Shown here piece by piece: positions 22,863-23,125 of a DNA stretch of 23,125 nt. Within the stretch, counting starts at the first letter, position 1. Every line of letters starts with the position of its first letter. Source of the stretch: Paludibacteraceae bacterium (GTDB lineage: Bacteria > Bacteroidota > Bacteroidia > Bacteroidales > Paludibacteraceae). A program made the translations under genes and the position numbers. The DNA lies in contig JAKSMY010000031.1 of NCBI GenBank assembly GCA_024400275.1, positions 1-23,125 of the forward strand, written 5' to 3'. The notes below the pieces were generated by a model. The model was given only the letters and a program-made list of their open reading frames with translations. It was not told where the DNA came from and ran no database searches.

Positions 22863-23125
22863 TTATACAACGTTGTGCTCAATATAATATTTAAAGTAGG
22901 GATCTTCTATCTCAAATTGAGTAGTGTAAATCACAAAACCTTCACGTTGGAGTTTCTTGAGGGCACTATAAATGGTGCTGGTATGGTATTCATTGGTTTG
23001 TAAAGGACGACCCGTCGCAAGGCGTTGCAAAATCCACTTGCAGGTGCGATTTAAACTGAACCATAACCGCTCATAGTCCAAATTGTGCGTTTCAACAATT
23101 TGGTCAACGGCTGTTGCCAAAATAT
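22863..23125 (-). CDS. C-terminal part of a probable AAA+ ATP-binding protein (runs off the window)
   Basis: Only the last ~86 residues are present; the frame stays open to the right edge, so the start is outside. A TTG at 23120 is in frame but is probably internal. The segment LWFSLNRTCKWILQRLATGRPLQ, then STIYSALKKLQREGFVIYT and FEIEDPYFKYYI, looks like the C-terminal winged helix of the archaeal-type/DUF234-like ATPases common in Bacteroidetes. The ATPase core itself cannot be seen, so the call is tentative. Confidence 0.6.
   Translation of the reverse strand, partial: ILATAVDQIVETHNLDYERLWFSLNRTCKWILQRLATGRPLQTNEYHTSTIYSALKKLQREGFVIYTTQFEIEDPYFKYYIEHNVV

Overview
The window comes from a Bacteroidales-type genome (phylum Bacteroidota). 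Four lines of evidence support this. At least four promoters have the phylum-specific TTG / TAnnTTTG form. Two proteins end in sequences like type IX secretion sorting signals. There is a DUF3078 outer-membrane protein. The nadK / pdxJ-exbB-exbD-tonB neighbourhood is the one I know from Bacteroidetes. Housekeeping genes are moderate in GC, while a few accessory genes (13.9-14.6 kb, 22.3-22.8 kb) are clearly AT-rich. I saw no rRNA, tRNA, IS element or CRISPR.

Layout. 1-1.2 kb: two paralogous 114-residue proteins of unknown function set among many tiny perfect hairpins. 1.2-2.9 kb: an unknown gene overlapping a FecCD-type ABC permease. 2.9-7.7 kb: secA, fmt and an HD-domain hydrolase. 7.7-9.5 kb, minus strand: nadK then lgt. 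9.5-12.1 kb: pdxJ, exbB, exbD and a TonB-like gene, expressed from a promoter that overlaps the divergent nadK promoter. 12.2-13.6 kb: a DJ-1/PfpI protein, then a three-gene module with 4-bp overlaps (DUF3791, DUF3990, small third protein) that looks like a toxin-antitoxin system. 13.6-14.7 kb: cassette 1, a structured leader, a secreted protein and a terminator. 14.7-15 kb: a polypyrimidine tract and an 11-bp-period repeat array. 15-18.6 kb, minus strand: a very large secreted protein with a type IX sorting domain. 18.7-22 kb: a DUF3078 protein, a ZapB-like coiled coil, zapA and rny in one operon. 22.1-22.8 kb: cassette 2, the same leader, an unrelated lipoprotein and a similar terminator. 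The window ends in the 3' part of a probable AAA+ ATPase gene on the minus strand.

The most interesting object is the leader at 13649-13882 and 22082-22313. Two nearly identical ~211-nt cores precede two unrelated exported-protein genes. They fold into a long hairpin with a compensatory base-pair change between copies. That hairpin shares four bases with a following terminator hairpin, so the two folds compete, as in an attenuator or riboswitch. The two genes also end in terminators that share a loop sequence, so the unit looks like a cassette with constant RNA ends and a variable exported protein.

Second is the family of mini-hairpins with different stem sequences but constant shape. Two loci share the same 14-base boundaries around either one or five hairpins.
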